From: UBA5177 sp002413265 | Lineage (GTDB): Bacteria; Chloroflexota; UBA5177 | DNA: 9,518 bases | Assembly (NCBI GenBank): GCA_036752825.1 | Contig: DAIORV010000088.1 | Span: 1-9,518 of the forward strand | Direction of reading: 5' to 3' | Shown here: positions 7,531-9,518 of the stretch, in pieces | Layout of the letters: each line of letters opens with the position of its first letter | Numbering within the stretch: the first letter of the stretch is position 1 | Program-made: the position numbers and the translations under genes | The notes under the pieces: generated by a model | What the model was told of the DNA's origin: nothing | What the model saw: the letters and a program-made list of their open reading frames with translations, nothing else | Databases searched by the model: none

Positions 7531-9272
7531 GAACGAGCTGCTTCGACCGGCGGTTTGTCGGTCGGTGAACCGTTTGGGTCGAGATTCGTCTGCACGGCCC
7601 GGACCTCACGGCTGTGGAAGAATCGCCGTGTCGCCAGCCGGTAGTCCGCAAGAATCGAGGCCGGAATTCGACGGACCCTCGATCCGGGACTGACAGCCTT
7701 CAGCGCCCCGTCGGCGTCGACCGCGACCGCCGTTCCGCATATGACGACTCGCTCACTCGGTTCGAGACTGGCTGCGATCAGTTCCACCACTTCGGACGTG
7801 ATCAAGCCGTCGACCACGGCCAGCAGCGATCTTCCCTTGGAGCCGCAGAACGGGGGGTCGAAGCGGAACTCGTACCCGAGCTGGGCAGCGGTTGCTTCGG
7901 CGAGCTGACCGTTCACGGCCCATTCAGCGAGGACGACGGCACCGCGTGACTCGACGAACATCGAAGGCGAGACGTCAAGGATGCGGAAGCCGCCGCCTCC
8001 TGGCCAGCCAACAGCACTTGTGATCCCGCCCGGGTCATCACCGGCGACGACCTTCTCCAAGCGAGGGACAGCGTAGGTAGCGAGGGTGTCAGCACTCCGC
8101 TCGACGCCAACCCATCGACGCCCCATTTTGTGGGCAACGGCGGCGGTCGTGCCGGATCCCAGGAAGCAATCGAGCACGATGTCCCCCTCGGCGGATCCCA
8201 CGTTCAGAACGCGTCTTAGCAACTGCTCGGGTTTTGGAGTCGCGAATGGAGCGATGTCAGGAAAGAGCCGTTTGCTCTCATCCTTCGCTCGCCTTGAGGT
8301 ATCGGCCTCGGCTTCGGTCCACAGAGTGCGTGGGACCAGCGGCGCAATACCGTCGCCGAGAAACCGCTTGAGCTTCGGGAGACGGTAGTTGCCGGTTCTC
8401 CCCCACCACAGCAAGCCCTCGCGGATGTGGCGTTCGTGCTCGTCCTTACCGTACGCCCAAACTCGTTCCCGCCTTGGCCAAACGTCCTGGCCTGTCTTTG
8501 GATGCCGAATCGCGTAATAAAGATTCGGTCTCTCGTCGGCGCTCTTTGGGCCTTTGTAGTCGATCTCGCGCCAACGGCCGCGAGGGTCATTGTCGGGATT
8601 CTTGTAAGCGGTGGCGTCCGAGTCGGTGCTTGGCAATCGATTCAGCGTCAGCGACGCGCGCTGCCGCGCGTAGACAAGGATGTAATCCTGGTCAGTGGAG
8701 AAGAACTGAGCGTCATTCCGACCCGAAGTTGTCTTCTGCCAAATCACCATTGCGATGAAGTTCTCGCGGCCGAAGACTTCGTCCATCACGACCCTGCAAT
8801 ACGGCATCTCGGCATCGTCGAGATGCACCCAGACCGAGCCATCCTCGCGTAGTAGGCGCTTGATCTGGACGAGTCGGTCTCGCATCATCGTCAACCAGAC
8901 CGAGTGCTCAAGCGCGTCGTCGTATTGCTCGAAAGCCTGCTGCGTGTTAAAGGGCGGGTCGAGGTAAGCGAGCTTGACCTTTCCGAGATACTCCCGCTGG
9001 AACTCGGCGATGCGGGCAAGGCTGGTCAGCGCATTGAGGGCGTCGCCGCGGATCAGCAGGTTGTCTGCTGCTCGACGAGAGGCCGGTCTGACCTCGCCTA
9101 CCTCGCCCGCCTCGTGCAGTAGCCGGACCTCGGCGACGCGGTAGTCGGCCGGCGACACCCAACGATAGGAGCCGTCCTCGGACCAGAGCAAGGCCTGGTC
9201 TTTGTTGGTCCATGTGAGCTCGAGCCGGCCGTGGTACTGCGAACCGGAGGCTCCCCCGCCGTGGTCACCCAT
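7527..9272 (-). CDS. mod: Type III DNA adenine methyltransferase, Mod subunit
   Basis: Mod recognises the target sequence and transfers a methyl group from S-adenosylmethionine to adenine N6; it also gives Res its specificity. The 581-residue protein has the beta-class motif order: catalytic motif IV LAYLDPPFNT (DPPF at 105-108) first, the target-recognition region in the middle (roughly 180-340), then motif X (FATPKPEQLL, 343-352) and the SAM-binding motif I DCFLGSGTTAAVAHK (368-382) followed by GRRWVGVE. The catalytic tetrad is DPPF, a known variant of the commoner DPPY. A C-terminal part of about 190 residues follows, as in other Type III Mod proteins. The length fits the family. The start is ATG 9272: an in-frame TAG lies 6 nt upstream, so no longer version is possible. 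No simple-sequence repeat is seen, so there is no sign of phase variation. The target sequence cannot be predicted by eye. Confidence 0.94.
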   Translation of the reverse strand: MGDHGGGASGSQYHGRLELTWTNKDQALLWSEDGSYRWVSPADYRVAEVRLLHEAGEVGEVRPASRRAADNLLIRGDALNALTSLARIAEFQREYLGKVKLAYLDPPFNTQQAFEQYDDALEHSVWLTMMRDRLVQIKRLLREDGSVWVHLDDAEMPYCRVVMDEVFGRENFIAMVIWQKTTSGRNDAQFFSTDQDYILVYARQRASLTLNRLPSTDSDATAYKNPDNDPRGRWREIDYKGPKSADERPNLYYAIRHPKTGQDVWPRRERVWAYGKDEHERHIREGLLWWGRTGNYRLPKLKRFLGDGIAPLVPRTLWTEAEADTSRRAKDESKRLFPDIAPFATPKPEQLLRRVLNVGSAEGDIVLDCFLGSGTTAAVAHKMGRRWVGVERSADTLATYAVPRLEKVVAGDDPGGITSAVGWPGGGGFRILDVSPSMFVESRGAVVLAEWAVNGQLAEATAAQLGYEFRFDPPFCGSKGRSLLAVVDGLITSEVVELIAASLEPSERVVICGTAVAVDADGALKAVSPGSRVRRIPASILADYRLATRRFFHSREVRAVQTNLDPNGSPTDKPPVEAARS

Positions 9273-9280
9273 TCTGGCCT

Positions 9281-9286
9281 AGGGTA
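9281..9286 (-). promoter_or_regulatory. Probable -10 element of the mod-res promoter (leaderless)
   Basis: TACCCT on the minus strand fits the actinobacterial -10 form TANNNT and ends 8 nt before the ATG of mod. Transcription would then start at or next to the A of ATG, giving a leaderless mRNA, which agrees with the lack of a strong ribosome binding site. No good -35 hexamer is seen, as is common in these organisms. The short motif alone is weak evidence. Confidence 0.4.
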
Positions 9287-9303
9287 GCCCGCCGAACCCC
9301 GTA

Positions 9304-9348
9304 CTGACCCGGATCCTTTCCTGACCGGTATGGGGCCGGACTCTGACC
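9304..9348. repeat. Three CTGACC direct repeats upstream of mod
   Basis: CTGACC occurs at 9304-9309, 9321-9326 and 9343-9348, each followed by C/G-rich bases, with spacings of 17 and 22 nt. On the minus strand these read GGTCAG and lie just upstream of the mod -10 element. The unequal spacing makes a regulator array uncertain. Confidence 0.2.
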
Positions 9349-9391
9349 GCGACCTGCGGTTGGGCAGACCTCCCGGTGCGGGCCGCCTGAG

Positions 9392-9435
9392 CTCAGCGGG
9401 TTTTCAGCGGGTTCTCGGCGGGTGCACAGCGGGCG
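9392..9435 (+). repeat. Four tandem 11-bp direct repeats, likely regulator binding array
   Basis: Units CTCAGCGGGTT, TTCAGCGGGTT, CTCGGCGGGTG and CACAGCGGGCG follow each other without a gap. The core (A/G)GCGGG is kept in all four. A period of 11 bp, close to one helical turn, is the usual layout of sites for OmpR/PhoB-type response regulators, which bind head-to-tail on one face of DNA. The array sits immediately upstream of the possible rightward promoter and about 45-90 nt before the ATG at 9481, so it more probably serves the gene to the right than mod. The regulator is not in the window. Confidence 0.55.
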
Positions 9436-9452
9436 CGCCCGACCGTTACTTT
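9423..9452 (+). promoter_or_regulatory. Possible promoter of the rightward gene
   Basis: TACTTT (9447-9452) fits TANNNT, and TGCACA (9423-9428), 18 nt upstream, matches four of six bases of TTGACA. The -35 overlaps the last 11-bp repeat, as expected for a promoter activated by a regulator bound next to RNA polymerase. Transcription would start near 9459, leaving a leader of about 20 nt that contains the ribosome binding site. Confidence 0.3.
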
Positions 9453-9464
9453 TGCCTCCGCCAC

Positions 9465-9470
9465 GGGGGA
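9465..9470 (+). promoter_or_regulatory. Ribosome binding site of the rightward gene
   Basis: GGGGGA lies 10 nt before the ATG at 9481. The spacing is slightly long, but the purine run stands out and it points to the same gene as the promoter and repeats upstream. Confidence 0.3.
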
Positions 9471-9480
9471 TTGATTAGGT

Positions 9481-9518
9481 ATGAAGACTTTCGCGCAGAC
9501 ACGCTGGAACCTCCTCGC
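9481..9518 (+). CDS. Start of a divergent gene, cut by the window end
   Basis: ATG at 9481 opens MKTFAQTRWNLL and is still open at the last base. An in-frame TGA (9472-9474) lies just upstream, so this is the first available start in its frame. Basic residues followed by a hydrophobic run could be the beginning of a signal or membrane segment, but 12 codons are too few to judge. Support comes mainly from the upstream array, promoter-like bases and ribosome binding site. Function unknown. Confidence 0.35.
   Translation, partial: MKTFAQTRWNLL

Noticed and set aside
7527..9272. Phase variation of mod through simple-sequence repeats.
   Set aside because: No run of short tandem repeats or long homopolymer is present in mod or upstream of it.
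9431..9440. Palindrome GGGCGCGCCC near the rightward promoter.
   Set aside because: It is a pure G/C palindrome, frequent in high-GC DNA, and overlaps the last 11-bp repeat without symmetry to it.
1..9518. CRISPR array, tRNA, rRNA, transposase or integrase.
   Set aside because: No regularly spaced repeats, no tRNA-like fold and no mobile-element protein motif were found on either strand.

Overview
The window holds three large genes, all on the minus strand, which together look like part of an anti-phage defence island. G+C is high, clearly so on the right and lower on the left. There is an actinobacterial-style -10 motif (TACCCT, form TANNNT) just 8 nt in front of an ATG, with no good Shine-Dalgarno site. 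These suggest a high-GC Gram-positive (Actinomycetota) host. That is an inference from composition and signals; no taxonomic marker gene is present.

In transcription order, right to left: (1) 9272-7527 encodes a 581-residue beta-class DNA adenine methyltransferase, the Mod subunit of a Type III restriction-modification system. (2) 7530-5074, overlapping mod by 4 nt (ATGA), encodes an 818-residue superfamily 2 helicase with a C-terminal PD-(D/E)XK nuclease, the Res subunit. (3) After a 449-nt gap, 4624-143 encodes a 1493-residue protein. It has an N-terminal Cap4/DUF4297-like nuclease, a central STAND (NACHT/AP-ATPase type) NTPase and about 940 residues of helical, HEAT-like sequence. This is the architecture of Avs-type antiviral sensors, and it is the most interesting object in the window.

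The gap between res and the STAND gene is not empty of signals. It has a long imperfect hairpin after res (4969-5014), a perfect 14-bp palindrome (4773-4786), a 10-bp palindrome 33 nt upstream of the STAND start codon (4658-4667), and a weak 55-codon ORF. Together with a drop in G+C from the R-M genes to the STAND gene, this suggests that the third gene was acquired separately and is transcribed or regulated separately, although it points the same way.

The right end (9273-9518) is a divergent intergenic region. It carries the probable mod promoter on the minus strand. Facing right are four tandem 11-bp direct repeats that look like a response-regulator binding array, a possible promoter, a ribosome binding site and the first 12 codons of a gene that runs off the window. 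The left end (1-142), downstream of the STAND gene, shows no convincing gene or terminator.

Working model: Mod protects host DNA by adenine methylation and Mod-Res cuts unmodified invading DNA. The STAND protein is a second layer that would sense an invader product through its C-terminal repeats, oligomerise with ATP and switch on its N-terminal nuclease. The R-M assignment is firm. The job of the STAND protein is inferred from domain order only.
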